In this document: positions 17,981 to 27,554 of the stretch, piece after piece | Position numbering within the stretch: the first letter of the stretch is position 1 | Layout of the letters: the number at the start of each line of letters is the position of its first letter | Assembly: GCF_014648775.1 (NCBI RefSeq) | Contig: NZ_BMRT01000009.1 | Location: 248,001 to 312,000 of the forward strand | DNA from: Streptomyces abikoensis | GTDB taxonomy: Bacteria; Actinomycetota; Actinomycetes; Streptomycetales; Streptomycetaceae | DNA: 64,000 bases | Direction of reading: 5' to 3' | Notes under the pieces: model-generated | What the model saw: only the letters and a program-made list of their open reading frames with translations | What the model was told of the DNA's origin: nothing | Database searches by the model: none | Translations under genes and position numbers: made by a program

Positions 17981-19294
17981 GTGACCAAGACGCATGAGAC
18001 GAACGGCCTGCGCGGTGAGATGCGCATCCTCGAGAGCGTGACCGAAGAGATCCGCAGGGACCTGTTCACCGACGCCTTCGCCTTCCGGCCGCTGCCGCCG
18101 CTGGGCGACGGCCACGCGCTGGTCCGCCGGGCCCCCTGGGGCCTGGGCCGCTATACGCGCTGGCTGCCGCACGCGCTGGTCACCGCCTTCACGGCGCTGG
18201 TCGCGCTGGGCACCCTCGCCGAGCGGCCGAGCATGTCCGGCCTGGTCCTCACGCTGTTCGTGGCCGTCCCGCTGGTGACCACGCTGCTGCGGCCCGTCGG
18301 CGCCTGGTGGCTGTCGATCGGCGCGGTCTTCATCACCGCCGTGATCCTCGGCGGTGGGCTGTGGACCCCCGGCGGCCTCGTCTCCCACCTCGCCGTCATG
18401 GTGCTCGTCACCCTCCGCACCCGCCCCCGGCTGGCCGCCGAGATGTGGCTGATCACCGTGGCCTTCCAGGTGTTCGTGTCCGTCGCCCACGGCACCGGCC
18501 TGCACGACGATGCCTTCGAGATATCCATGTTCTTCGGCGTGGTGCTCTTCGTGACCGCCGCCGTCCGCGCCATGCGCGAGTCCAAGCAGCGGGTCGCCGA
18601 GCAGGTCGCCGTCACGCAGGTGGAACGGTCGCGCCGGACCGTGCTGGAGGAGCGCACCACCATCGCCCGCGAGCTCCACGACGTCGTCGCCCACCACATG
18701 TCCGTGGTCGCCATCCAGGCCGAGGCCGCGCCCTACCGCGTCCAGGACACCCCGCCCGAGCTGGCCGCCGCCTTCGCCACGATCCGGGAGAACGCCGTGG
18801 CCGCCCTCACCGAGCTGCGCCGCGTCCTCGGCGTCGTACGGTCCGAGAACCCGGACGCCTTCGCCGCCCCCGAGGCCCCGCAGCCCACCCTCGCCGACCT
18901 CGACGCGCTGCTGGCCAACGTCCGCTCCGCCGGGCTCACCGCCGAGCGGATCACCACGGGCTCGGTCCGGCCGCTGCCGCAGGGCGTGGAGCTGTCCGCG
19001 TACCGCATCGTCCAGGAGGCGCTCAGCAACGTCCTGCGCCACGCGCCCGGCGCCACGGCGCGCGTCGAGCTCTCCTACGTCCTCGGCGGGCTCGGCCTGC
19101 GGATCGTCAACGGCCGCCCCGACCGTCTCGCCAAGCCCTCCCCGGGCGCCGGCCACGGCGTGCTCGGCATGCGCGAGCGCGTCGCGATGCTCGGCGGCGA
19201 GATGACGGCGGAGCCCACGGAGGACGGCGGCTACGAGGTCGTCGCCTTCCTCCCCGTCGCACCGGCCGCCGCACCGGGCGAGGTCGCCGCATGA
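17981..19294 (+). CDS. Sensor histidine kinase, NarL/DesK-type
   Basis: 437 residues. About five or six membrane helices (roughly 55-195) form the input module; then a HisKA_3 dimerisation domain with the phospho-acceptor in ARELHDVVAHHMS, and an HATPase_c domain with N-box IVQEALSNVLRHAPGA and G-box GHGVLGMRERVAMLGG. GTG 17981 is preceded by TACGGT at 17969-17974, suggesting leaderless transcription. Its stop overlaps the start of the response regulator by four bases (ATGA). Signal unknown. Confidence 0.93.
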   Translation: MTKTHETNGLRGEMRILESVTEEIRRDLFTDAFAFRPLPPLGDGHALVRRAPWGLGRYTRWLPHALVTAFTALVALGTLAERPSMSGLVLTLFVAVPLVTTLLRPVGAWWLSIGAVFITAVILGGGLWTPGGLVSHLAVMVLVTLRTRPRLAAEMWLITVAFQVFVSVAHGTGLHDDAFEISMFFGVVLFVTAAVRAMRESKQRVAEQVAVTQVERSRRTVLEERTTIARELHDVVAHHMSVVAIQAEAAPYRVQDTPPELAAAFATIRENAVAALTELRRVLGVVRSENPDAFAAPEAPQPTLADLDALLANVRSAGLTAERITTGSVRPLPQGVELSAYRIVQEALSNVLRHAPGATARVELSYVLGGLGLRIVNGRPDRLAKPSPGAGHGVLGMRERVAMLGGEMTAEPTEDGGYEVVAFLPVAPAAAPGEVAA

Positions 19295-19959
19295 CCATTC
19301 GCGTGCTGATCGTCGACGATCAGATGATGGTCCGCGAGGGCTTCTCCGTCCTGCTGGGCGCCCAGCCCGACATCGAGGTGGTCGGTGAGGCAGTGGACGG
19401 CCTCGACGCCCTCCGCAAGGTCGCCGAGCTGCGGCCGGACGTGGTGCTCATGGACATCCGCATGCCCGGCATGAACGGCCTGGAGGCGACCCGCGAGATC
19501 GTCGCCGCCGACGCGGGCGCGAAGGTGCTCGTGCTCACCACCTTCGACCTGGACGAATACGTCTACCAGGCGCTGCGTTCCGGGGCGAGCGGCTTCCTGC
19601 TCAAGGACGCCTCCGCCCGCCAGCTCGCGGACGGCGTGCGCGTCGTCGCCGACGGCGAGGCGCTGCTGGCGCCGACGGTCACCAAGCGGCTGATCCAGGA
19701 GTTCTCCCGCCTGGGCACGGCCAGGACGCCCACGCCGGAGCGCGTCGGCGACCTCACGGAGCGGGAGACGGAGGTGCTGGTGCTGGTCGCCCAGGGGCGC
19801 TCCAACGCGGAGATCGCGGAGCATCTGGTGGTGGCGGAGTCGACGGTGAAGACCCACGTCAGCCGCATCCTGGTCAAGCTCGGCCTCCGGGACCGGACGC
19901 AGGCGGCGGTCTTCGCGTACGAGGCGGGGCTGGTCCGGCCCGGGGGGCCGGGGGCGTAG
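19291..19959 (+). CDS. Response regulator, NarL/LuxR family
   Basis: 222 residues. The receiver domain has acidic pair DD9-10, phospho-acceptor Asp55 (LMDIRMPG) and the conserved lysine of FLLKDAS; the C-terminal LuxR HTH reads LTERETEVLVLVAQGRSNAEIAEHL. Partner of the upstream kinase by translational coupling. Target genes are not evident; the pair is not beside a transporter. It ends 14 bases before the convergent lipid-kinase-like gene. Confidence 0.94.
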   Translation: MTIRVLIVDDQMMVREGFSVLLGAQPDIEVVGEAVDGLDALRKVAELRPDVVLMDIRMPGMNGLEATREIVAADAGAKVLVLTTFDLDEYVYQALRSGASGFLLKDASARQLADGVRVVADGEALLAPTVTKRLIQEFSRLGTARTPTPERVGDLTERETEVLVLVAQGRSNAEIAEHLVVAESTVKTHVSRILVKLGLRDRTQAAVFAYEAGLVRPGGPGA

Positions 19960-19972
19960 CCCCCGGGAAACG

Positions 19973-20923
19973 TCACTCGCGCGGCAGCGTCAGCCCCCAC
20001 GCGTCCCCGACCGCCGTCCACGTCCGCGTCCGTACCGGGCCCCGGACGCGGTTGTCGGCGCGGTAGCGGAAGTCCGGGCCGGAGACGGTGACCGTGCGGG
20101 CCAGGACGCGGAGCGGGGCGTCCGCCGGGCCGCCCGTGTGGACGACGACCTCGGCCAGGCCGCCCGCCGCCGTCACCGCGACCCGCGCGACCGGCCGGTC
20201 CAGATCGGCCAGCAGCTCCCCGTCCGCCTCCACCCGCAGCCGCGTCGCCGACGGCAGCGGATGCCGCCCGGACGGCCCGGACAGCAGTGTCAGGGCCGTG
20301 CGGGCGGTCCGGGCGGCCGGCGTCCACCATGCGTGGTGACCACCGGGACCGCTGGGACCGCCGTGGCCACCGGAACCGCCCGGGCCGCCCTCCGGCCCGC
20401 CACCCGGCGCCGGCACCGCCGCCGCGGCCTGCGCCGGGCTCCCGGCCCCCCGGGGCGGCCCCGGAGCCCGCCGCACGGCCCCCGCCGGCGCCCACAGGCC
20501 GCCCAGCACCACGCCGTCGCTCTCGTCGGCCAGCAGCCCCAGCCGCCGCTCCGCGCCGTCCAGCACCGCCCTGGCGGCCGCGACGGTCCCCAGCGGGACG
20601 CCGAGCACCCGGGCCACCGACACCGCCGGGAGCGCCCCCACGGGCACCCACGCCAGCGGCGCGTCGGCCAGCTCGCGGCGGCGGTGCAGCAGGCCCACGA
20701 CGCGCAGCAGGGCCCGGTCGTCGCCGATCACGACGATCCGCCGCCGTCCGCGCCGGGCGACCGCGCGCGCCACCTCCTCCGGCCCGCCCGGGAGACAGAT
20801 TTTGGCCACCGCTCCGGCGCACAGCACATCCCTCGCGATCCGCGTGGACTCGCCGTCCACGCGCCTGGCGACCGGGTCGATGACGACGAGCAGCTGCGCT
20901 CCGCTCGGGTCTGGAGCCGACAC
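19973..20923 (-). CDS. Diacylglycerol kinase-like protein
   Basis: 316 residues with weak but consistent similarity to DAGK-catalytic family proteins (LLVVIDPVARR at the start, a GDD motif near residue 67 in VVIGDDRALL, and a C-terminal beta-sandwich). The canonical GGDGT is not intact, so lipid-kinase activity is doubtful. A Gly/Pro/His-rich insertion (about bases 20310-20470) splits the two halves. GTG 20923 has GGAAGGA upstream. It is divergent from purA, with about 180 bases between. Confidence 0.7.
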   Translation of the reverse strand: MSAPDPSGAQLLVVIDPVARRVDGESTRIARDVLCAGAVAKICLPGGPEEVARAVARRGRRRIVVIGDDRALLRVVGLLHRRRELADAPLAWVPVGALPAVSVARVLGVPLGTVAAARAVLDGAERRLGLLADESDGVVLGGLWAPAGAVRRAPGPPRGAGSPAQAAAAVPAPGGGPEGGPGGSGGHGGPSGPGGHHAWWTPAARTARTALTLLSGPSGRHPLPSATRLRVEADGELLADLDRPVARVAVTAAGGLAEVVVHTGGPADAPLRVLARTVTVSGPDFRYRADNRVRGPVRTRTWTAVGDAWGLTLPRE

Positions 20924-20957
20924 CTTCGTCCTTCCTCAGGTAATCTCTCGGTGCAAG

Positions 20958-20985
20958 AGCCCCTGTCGCTGTTGCGCCAGGGGCT
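20958..20985 (+). promoter_or_regulatory. Leader hairpin upstream of purA
   Basis: Stem AGCCCCTG / CAGGGGCT (8 bp) with a 12-base loop, followed by TCGTCT, lies 115 bases upstream of purA in the divergent region. It could be an attenuator or small-RNA end; no known riboswitch class was recognised. Confidence 0.4.
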
Positions 20986-21100
20986 TCGTCTATCCGGGGC
21001 ACCGGTTCGACGGCTCTAGCGGTGGTGAGCGCCCGTATCACTCGGGCGGCAGGCCACCTGTGCACGTTGGACATGCCCCGCCCGGAAGGGGTGTACGCCT

Positions 21101-22387
21101 GTGCCCGCACTTGTGCTGCTCGGTGCTCAGTGGGGTGACGAGGGCAAGGGAAAGGCCACCGACCTGCTCGGTGGATCCGTCGACTATGTGGTGCGCTACC
21201 AAGGTGGCAACAACGCCGGCCACACGGTCGTCGTGGGTGACCAGAAATACGCGCTGCACCTTCTCCCTTCCGGAATCCTCTCGCCGGGGTGCACCCCGGT
21301 CATCGGCAACGGTGTCGTCGTCGACCCGGCGGTCCTGCTCTCCGAGCTGAGCGGGCTGAACGAGCGTGGCGTCGACACGTCGAAGCTGCTGATCAGCGGT
21401 AACGCGCACCTGATCACGCCCTACAACGTCACCCTCGACAAGGTGGGCGAGCGCTTCCTCGGCAAGCGCAAGATCGGCACCACCGGCCGGGGCATCGGCC
21501 CGACCTACGCCGACAAGATCAACCGCGTGGGCATCCGGGTTCAGGACCTCTACGACGAGTCGATCCTGACCCAGAAGGTCGAGGCGGCCCTGGAGCTGAA
21601 GAACCAGCTCCTGGCGAAGCTCTACAACCGTCGCGCCATCGGCTCCGCGGAGATCGTCGACGGGCTGCTGGCCTACGCCGACCAGATCAAGCCGTTCGTC
21701 GCCGACACCACGCTGATCCTGAACAACGCCATCGACGAGGGCAAGGTCGTCCTCTTCGAGGGCGGCCAGGGCACGCTGCTCGACGTCGACCACGGCACGT
21801 ACCCCTTCGTCACCTCCTCGAACCCGACCTCGGGTGGCGCCTGCACCGGCGCGGGCGTGGGCCCGACGAAGATCAACCGCGTGATCGGCATCCTGAAGGC
21901 GTACACCACGCGCGTCGGCGCCGGCCCGTTCCCGACCGAGCTGTTCGACAAGGACGGCGAGGCGCTGCGCACGATCGGCGGCGAGCGCGGTGTCACCACC
22001 GGCCGTGACCGTCGCTGCGGCTGGTTCGACGCGGTCATCGCCCGCTACGCCACGCGCGTCAACGGCCTGACGGACTTCTTCCTCACCAAGCTCGACGTGC
22101 TGACCGGCTGGGAGCAGATCCCGGTCTGCGTCGCGTACGAGATCGACGGCAAGCGCGTCGAGGAGCTGCCCTACAGCCAGACCGACTTCCACCACGCGAA
22201 GCCGATCTACGAGATGCTGCCGGGCTGGACCGAGGACATCTCCAAGGCCAAGACGTTCTCCGACCTGCCGAAGAACGCCCAGGCGTACGTCAAGGCGCTG
22301 GAGGAGATGTCGGGCGCGCCGATCTCCGCGATCGGCGTCGGCCCGGGCCGCGACGAGACGATCGAGATCAACTCGTTCCTGTCGTAA
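21101..22387 (+). CDS. purA: Adenylosuccinate synthase PurA
   Basis: GTP-dependent ligation of IMP and aspartate to adenylosuccinate, the branch step to AMP. 428 residues, the normal length; the nucleotide loop GAQWGDEGKGK (near residue 8), NNAGHTVV, TTGRGIGPTYADK, GTLLDVDHGTYPFVTSSNP and TTGRDRRCGWFDAV are all intact. GTG 21101 with GGAAGGGG upstream. It is physically apart from the other purine genes of this window (12 kb from purD) and ends at a strong hairpin. Confidence 0.98.
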   Translation: MPALVLLGAQWGDEGKGKATDLLGGSVDYVVRYQGGNNAGHTVVVGDQKYALHLLPSGILSPGCTPVIGNGVVVDPAVLLSELSGLNERGVDTSKLLISGNAHLITPYNVTLDKVGERFLGKRKIGTTGRGIGPTYADKINRVGIRVQDLYDESILTQKVEAALELKNQLLAKLYNRRAIGSAEIVDGLLAYADQIKPFVADTTLILNNAIDEGKVVLFEGGQGTLLDVDHGTYPFVTSSNPTSGGACTGAGVGPTKINRVIGILKAYTTRVGAGPFPTELFDKDGEALRTIGGERGVTTGRDRRCGWFDAVIARYATRVNGLTDFFLTKLDVLTGWEQIPVCVAYEIDGKRVEELPYSQTDFHHAKPIYEMLPGWTEDISKAKTFSDLPKNAQAYVKALEEMSGAPISAIGVGPGRDETIEINSFLS

Positions 22388-22402
22388 GCGGCGCGATTGC
22401 GT

Positions 22403-22441
22403 GACGGCGCCCCGGCGGTCATCGACCGCCGGGGCGCCGTC
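22403..22441 (+). terminator. purA terminator
   Basis: Perfect 17-bp stem beginning GACGGCGCCCCGGCGGT, loop CATCG, followed by GTTTGT. Confidence 0.9.
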
Positions 22442-22448
22442 GTTTGTG

Positions 22449-22473
22449 CCACAGTGTGCGGTCCACACTGTGG
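22449..22473. promoter_or_regulatory. Palindromic operator-like site before the XRE regulator
   Basis: CCACAGTGTG-N5-CACACTGTGG, perfect 10-bp arms, 17 bases before the ATG of an HTH regulator and just after the purA terminator. A likely autoregulatory operator. Confidence 0.6.
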
Positions 22474-22489
22474 TGCGAGGGGGAGCGTG

Positions 22490-23350
22490 ATGTCGGTCAG
22501 GAAGCCCCCGACCGAGCGGCAGCGGCGGTTGGGTACCGAACTCAGCAAGATGCGCGAGCGCGCCGGGCTGTCTCTGACCGAGGCCGCCGCGCTGCACGGC
22601 ACCGACCGGACCACCGTCAGCAATGTCGAGTCCGGGCGGTTCGGTGTGAGCACTGACCGTGTGCGCTTGTGGGCTGTCAACTACGCGTGCCGGGACAGCG
22701 CGTACATCGATGCGCTCGTCGAGATGGCGAAGGAACGACGCTTCGCGGGCATGGGCTGGTGGGACAGGTACCGCGGCCTGGTCCCTGTAACGCTTCTGGA
22801 CCTTGCTGAGCTCGAACACCATGCGGTCGCGATCCGCTCGGCGCAGATCACGCACATGCCCGGCCTTCTCCAGCACGAGGACTATGTACGGGCCGTGTTC
22901 CAGGAAACCGTCCCGCCCCTGACTCGTGACGACTTCGAGCGCAAGCTCGACTTTCGGCTCAGGCGCAGCGGTGTGCTCGACAGGGCACAGCCGCCCTGGT
23001 GCACGTTCATCATTCACGAAGCGGCCCTGCGCATCCGGTTCGGCAGTCGCCGGGTGGCCCGGGCTCAGCTGCACCACCTGCTGGAGCAGACGGAGCGGGA
23101 GAACGTGGTGGTCCACGTCCTGCCGTTCGCCATCGGCGGGTTTCCTGCTGCGGCGAGCTCAACGCGTTATGTACACGGGCCGGTTGCGCAGCTGGACACA
23201 GTGCAGACGGACACTCCCGTGGGGTCGCGCTTTCTGCATGCGGAAACCCACCTTGCGAACTACCGTGCGGTGCTGGACCGTATGGAGCAACGCGCCCTTA
23301 GCCTGAGCCGCTCACGGGACCTCATCCATGAGGTGGCGCAGCAGCTGTAA
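22490..23350 (+). CDS. XRE-family regulator with DUF5753 domain
   Basis: 286 residues. An N-terminal helix-turn-helix (about 10-65, LSLTEAAALHGTDRTTVSNVESGRF) is followed by the Streptomyces-specific DUF5753 ligand/partner domain (about 95-280; hallmark ITHMPGLLQHEDYVRAVF and HVLPFAIGGF). These proteins pair with small DUF397 proteins, and the next gene is one. Some pairs control antibiotic production and development, and some act like toxin-antitoxin or anti-sigma modules. ATG 22490 was chosen over GTG 22487 for spacing from GGGGGAG. A perfect inverted repeat precedes the gene. Codon use is less GC-biased than in neighbours. Confidence 0.92.
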   Translation: MSVRKPPTERQRRLGTELSKMRERAGLSLTEAAALHGTDRTTVSNVESGRFGVSTDRVRLWAVNYACRDSAYIDALVEMAKERRFAGMGWWDRYRGLVPVTLLDLAELEHHAVAIRSAQITHMPGLLQHEDYVRAVFQETVPPLTRDDFERKLDFRLRRSGVLDRAQPPWCTFIIHEAALRIRFGSRRVARAQLHHLLEQTERENVVVHVLPFAIGGFPAAASSTRYVHGPVAQLDTVQTDTPVGSRFLHAETHLANYRAVLDRMEQRALSLSRSRDLIHEVAQQL

Positions 23351-23363
23351 AGGCGTGAGACCA

Positions 23364-23567
23364 GTGGACATACAGTGGCGCAAGTCCTCGTTCTCGGAGC
23401 AGCCTGACGGAGACTGCGTGGAACTGGCCCTGAATGGCGGGTGCGCGCTGTTGCGCGAGAGCGACGACCCGAGTGCGGTCCTCAAGGTGGCGCGCCATGA
23501 GCTGCGTGCGTTCCTGGCTTGTGTCAGAGCTGGCGGGCTGGTGAGCGAGATCGCCCTGTCTGACTGA
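23364..23567 (+). CDS. DUF397 domain-containing protein
   Basis: 67-residue protein starting VDIQWRKSSFSE and containing GDCVELAL, the DUF397 hallmark. DUF397 proteins are small partners of upstream XRE/DUF5753 regulators, sometimes counteracting them. GTG 23364 begins 13 bases after the regulator stop, with AAAGG upstream; GTG 23355 is an alternative but too close to the ribosome site. The C-terminal half is longer and less conserved than typical members. Confidence 0.87.
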   Translation: MDIQWRKSSFSEQPDGDCVELALNGGCALLRESDDPSAVLKVARHELRAFLACVRAGGLVSEIALSD

Positions 23568-23696
23568 ACGGTCAATTCCTCCGACCGGCGATCGCTCGTT
23601 CGGATGGTCTGCGCCTTACGCGTTGTATGCGGGAGTGTGGCGTGGCTACCGTCGTATCACTGTGGCTCAGCGCTGAGTTGAGCAAGCTGCCAAAGT

Positions 23697-23726
23697 GCCC
23701 CGGCGGTGTTCGCGGCACCCCGGGGC
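23697..23726 (+). promoter_or_regulatory. Hairpin before small-protein operon
   Basis: GCCCCGG-C-GGTG ... CACC-CCGGGGC forms an 11-bp stem with one bulged C and a 7-base loop. It either ends the DUF397 transcript or sits in the leader of the gene at 23754. Confidence 0.5.
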
Positions 23727-23753
23727 CGGCCAACGCCGTCTAGGAGCGTCAGC

Positions 23754-24179
23754 ATGCCCTACCGTATCGGGCTCGTTCTGCAACGAACACTCTCCCTCGT
23801 CCTGAACCTGCTGTTCCCGGCCACGGGAGCGCGCCGCCGCGCTGCCGCGGCGCCGTCACCGTACGAGCCGTACGACTCGTGCCGCAGCGGTACCGGAACC
23901 GCCAACCCCACTGCCCCGCGCCCCCGAACCGCATCCGGCCTCCGCCTCCTCATCCAGGCCCTCACACCGCCGTCGCTGCCCGGGGCGCCGGACCGGTGTG
24001 CCGCCCGCGCCGACCTCACCCCCTTCTTCCGCCCCCACCGCCTCACCCATGAGCAGCGCCGGCGCCGTACCGCCCTCGCGCTGGCCCTCGACGGCATCGA
24101 CGTCGGGCCCTGGGCCATCCACGGCCACCGCATCGGCACCCCCGCCGTCGCGCTCGCTCCCCAGGCGGTGGCCGCATGA
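23754..24179 (+). CDS. Hypothetical protein (141 aa)
   Basis: Not recognised. ATG 23754 has a clear TAGGAG upstream, and the coding frame has strong G/C third-position bias. The N-terminus has one weakly hydrophobic segment (GLVLQRTLSLVLNLLFP), a Pro/Thr/Arg-rich low-complexity middle, and a C-terminal part (LTHEQRRRRTALALALDGIDVGPWAIHGHRI) that looks structured. The last four bases overlap the next gene (ATGA), so the two are probably co-translated. Similar paired small proteins occur near XRE/DUF397 loci in Streptomyces, but no function is known. Confidence 0.65.
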   Translation: MPYRIGLVLQRTLSLVLNLLFPATGARRRAAAAPSPYEPYDSCRSGTGTANPTAPRPRTASGLRLLIQALTPPSLPGAPDRCAARADLTPFFRPHRLTHEQRRRRTALALALDGIDVGPWAIHGHRIGTPAVALAPQAVAA

Positions 24180-24490
24180 TGATCACCCCGAACCCCGTCC
24201 CGCTGCCCCCACTTCCGCCGCTGCCTCCGCGCCACGGGCTGCGGGTCAGCCGGGTCCCCGGCAAGCCCGTCCGCCGTGAGGCCGACGGCGGCATCGCCGT
24301 GCCCCTGTGGCTGGAACACCACGGCCGGTTCCACGCCGATCTCGTCCTCCGGCTCTCCGCCGCCGAGGCGGAACACCTGCACGCGCAGCTCTGCCGCGCC
24401 CTCGACGGCGCCCCCGTGACGACGTCCGCCGACCGCACGCCGGACTGCCGGAAGGACGCCCCGGGCAGCGGGGGAACGCACCAGCCGTAG
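24176..24490 (+). CDS. Hypothetical protein (104 aa)
   Basis: Not recognised. Begins in the ATGA overlap with the previous gene. Proline-rich start (PLPPLPPLPPRHGLRV) followed by a compact domain, IAVPLWLEHHGRFHADLVLRLSAAEAEHLHAQL, that reads like a small alpha/beta fold. No membrane segment. Co-transcription with the preceding gene is likely; role unknown. Confidence 0.65.
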   Translation: MMITPNPVPLPPLPPLPPRHGLRVSRVPGKPVRREADGGIAVPLWLEHHGRFHADLVLRLSAAEAEHLHAQLCRALDGAPVTTSADRTPDCRKDAPGSGGTHQP

Positions 24491-24574
24491 GCGTCCTGCC
24501 CACCCGGCCCCGCGCTCCGGCGCCGCCCATAGACTCGACTGCGGATACGAGCCCCACCTCAACGGGAGACCGCA

Positions 24575-24817
24575 ATGCCCGAACAGCGCGTCACGTTCCA
24601 CATCCTTTACACGCCGGACGAAGGCGGTTACAACGCTCTGGAGCCGGTCACCGGCACGACGAGCTGGGGCAGCGACCTCGCCGAGGCAAAGGCGATGATC
24701 AGTGAGGCTCTTGAGCTGTACTTCGCCGAGGTTTCTCGCGAGGACGCGGAAGAAATCGCCGCCCGGCAGGCCGGTTCCTGGTCCGGCGATGTCGATGTGA
24801 CGGTGAGCGCCGCCTGA
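24575..24817 (+). CDS. hicB: HicB-family antitoxin
   Basis: 80-residue protein with the degenerate RNase H-like HicB fold: ILYTPDEGGYNALEP at the start and TWGDDL-like GTTSWGSDLAEAKAMISEALELYF. It should neutralise the HicA toxin encoded immediately downstream (one-base overlap). No C-terminal DNA-binding domain is visible, so autoregulation, if any, would need another factor. ATG 24575 has CAACGGGAGACC upstream. Confidence 0.88.
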   Translation: MPEQRVTFHILYTPDEGGYNALEPVTGTTSWGSDLAEAKAMISEALELYFAEVSREDAEEIAARQAGSWSGDVDVTVSAA

Positions 24818-25032
24818 TGCCGCCGCTCCCACAGATCTCATCCGAGCGGCTTATCAAGGCCCTGGAACAACTTGGCTTCACACGCCGGGCCGGCAAGGGC
24901 TCGCACACCGTCATGCGGCGTGGCAGCGTGGTGTGCGTCGTGCCGCATCGCAGCCCGGTCCCCAAGGGCACGCTCGCGAATGTGTTGCGACAGGCGGGCG
25001 TCACGCCGGAGCAACTCACGGAGGCCATGTGA
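24817..25032 (+). CDS. hicA: HicA-family mRNA interferase toxin
   Basis: 71 residues, dsRBD-like HicA fold. The catalytic histidine lies in KGSHTVMRR, with the family start LIKALEQLGFTRRAGKGSH and the end GTLANVLRQAGVTPEQL. HicA cleaves mRNA independently of ribosomes. It overlaps hicB by one base (TGATG) and follows it, so the antitoxin is translated first; many characterised hic operons have hicA first. No other plasmid or phage gene is nearby. Confidence 0.9.
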   Translation: MPPLPQISSERLIKALEQLGFTRRAGKGSHTVMRRGSVVCVVPHRSPVPKGTLANVLRQAGVTPEQLTEAM

Positions 25033-25067
25033 CGAGACACCTGGCTCCGCTCCGGGCGTGACTACTG

Positions 25068-25090
25068 GGCGCCCGTAGCGGACGGGCGCC
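25068..25090. terminator. Bidirectional hairpin between hicA and the protein kinase
   Basis: GGCGCCCGT-AGCGG-ACGGGCGCC, 9-bp perfect stem between convergent genes. Confidence 0.7.
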
Positions 25091-25135
25091 TGCAGCCGTG
25101 GGCGGCGCGGCGCGCGGGGCCAGGCGCGCCGCCCC

Positions 25136-26902
<1,767 letters not shown>

Positions 26903-26953
26903 GCCGGCACTCCTTCCCCCATGTTCCACGGCGGAGAATAGCGGCACGGCAAT

Positions 26954-26994
26954 GGGCCGGGTATCCGCACGGCGAAAACACGGATACCCGGCCC
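26954..26994 (-). terminator. Terminator of the cold-shock gene
   Basis: Perfect 14-bp stem (GGGCCGGGTATCCG with its complement), 13-base loop, 35 bases beyond the cold-shock stop and upstream of the kinase gene on the same strand. Confidence 0.75.
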
Positions 26995-27028
26995 GTTCCG
27001 GGGGCGTGCGACGGGGCCGGGCGCGCCG

Positions 27029-27232
27029 TCAGGCGGGGAGGATGTTCTCCGCCTGCGGGCCCTTCTGGCCCTGGCTGATCTCGAAGGTGACCTTCTGCCC
27101 CTGCTGGAGCTCCCGATAGCCCTGGGTCGCGATGTTGGAGTAGTGGGCGAAGACGTCGGCGCCGCCGCCGTCCTGCTGGATGAAACCGAACCCCTTTTCC
27201 GAGTTGAACCACTTCACGGTGCCGGTAGCCAA
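27029..27232 (-). CDS. Cold-shock protein (CspA family)
   Basis: 67-residue OB-fold nucleic-acid chaperone: ATGTVKWFNSEKGFGFIQQ with RNP1 (KGFGFI) and RNP2-like DVFAHYSNI, ending AENILPA. It binds single-stranded RNA/DNA and melts structure. The start is TTG 27232, fixed by the invariant N-terminus and by AAGGAG ten bases upstream; no ATG or GTG fits. One of several csp genes expected in a Streptomyces genome. Divergent from the aminotransferase at 27555. Confidence 0.93.
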   Translation of the reverse strand: MATGTVKWFNSEKGFGFIQQDGGGADVFAHYSNIATQGYRELQQGQKVTFEISQGQKGPQAENILPA

Positions 27233-27436
27233 GCTGATCGATCTCCTTAATGGGGGCGCACGGCGGAATTCCGTACTCCAGGAAAACGCAAGAGCGCCCG
27301 AGGTCACGGACCTTCAGGCGCACATGACAAATGGGGTCAATACAGCGACCGCGAAAGACCGTAGCAGGAGAAATGCACCGAACGGGGATTTCCCGCACGG
27401 CGATTCGCACGGGCGTCGGTGGCCCGGCACGCCACT

Positions 27437-27480
27437 CGGCACTGTGTCCACGGGGACGCCCGGCGGCCGACACAGTGCCG
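27437..27480. promoter_or_regulatory. Long-spaced inverted repeat before the class III aminotransferase
   Basis: Arms CGGCACTGTGTC and GACACAGTGCCG (12 bp, perfect) with a 20-base spacer end 24 bases before a TAGGCT -10 box (27505-27510). The right arm abuts the expected -35 position, so an operator is likely. Confidence 0.55.
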
Positions 27481-27554
27481 GTACCGGGGCCCGGCCCGGC
27501 TCCCTAGGCTCGGCCCGACAGCGCCGGCCGAGCAACCGATCAGAGGTCACGCAG

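Noticed and set aside
20924..21100. Known riboswitch before purA or purD
   Set aside because: No purine, c-di-AMP or ZTP aptamer pattern could be recognised by eye in either leader.
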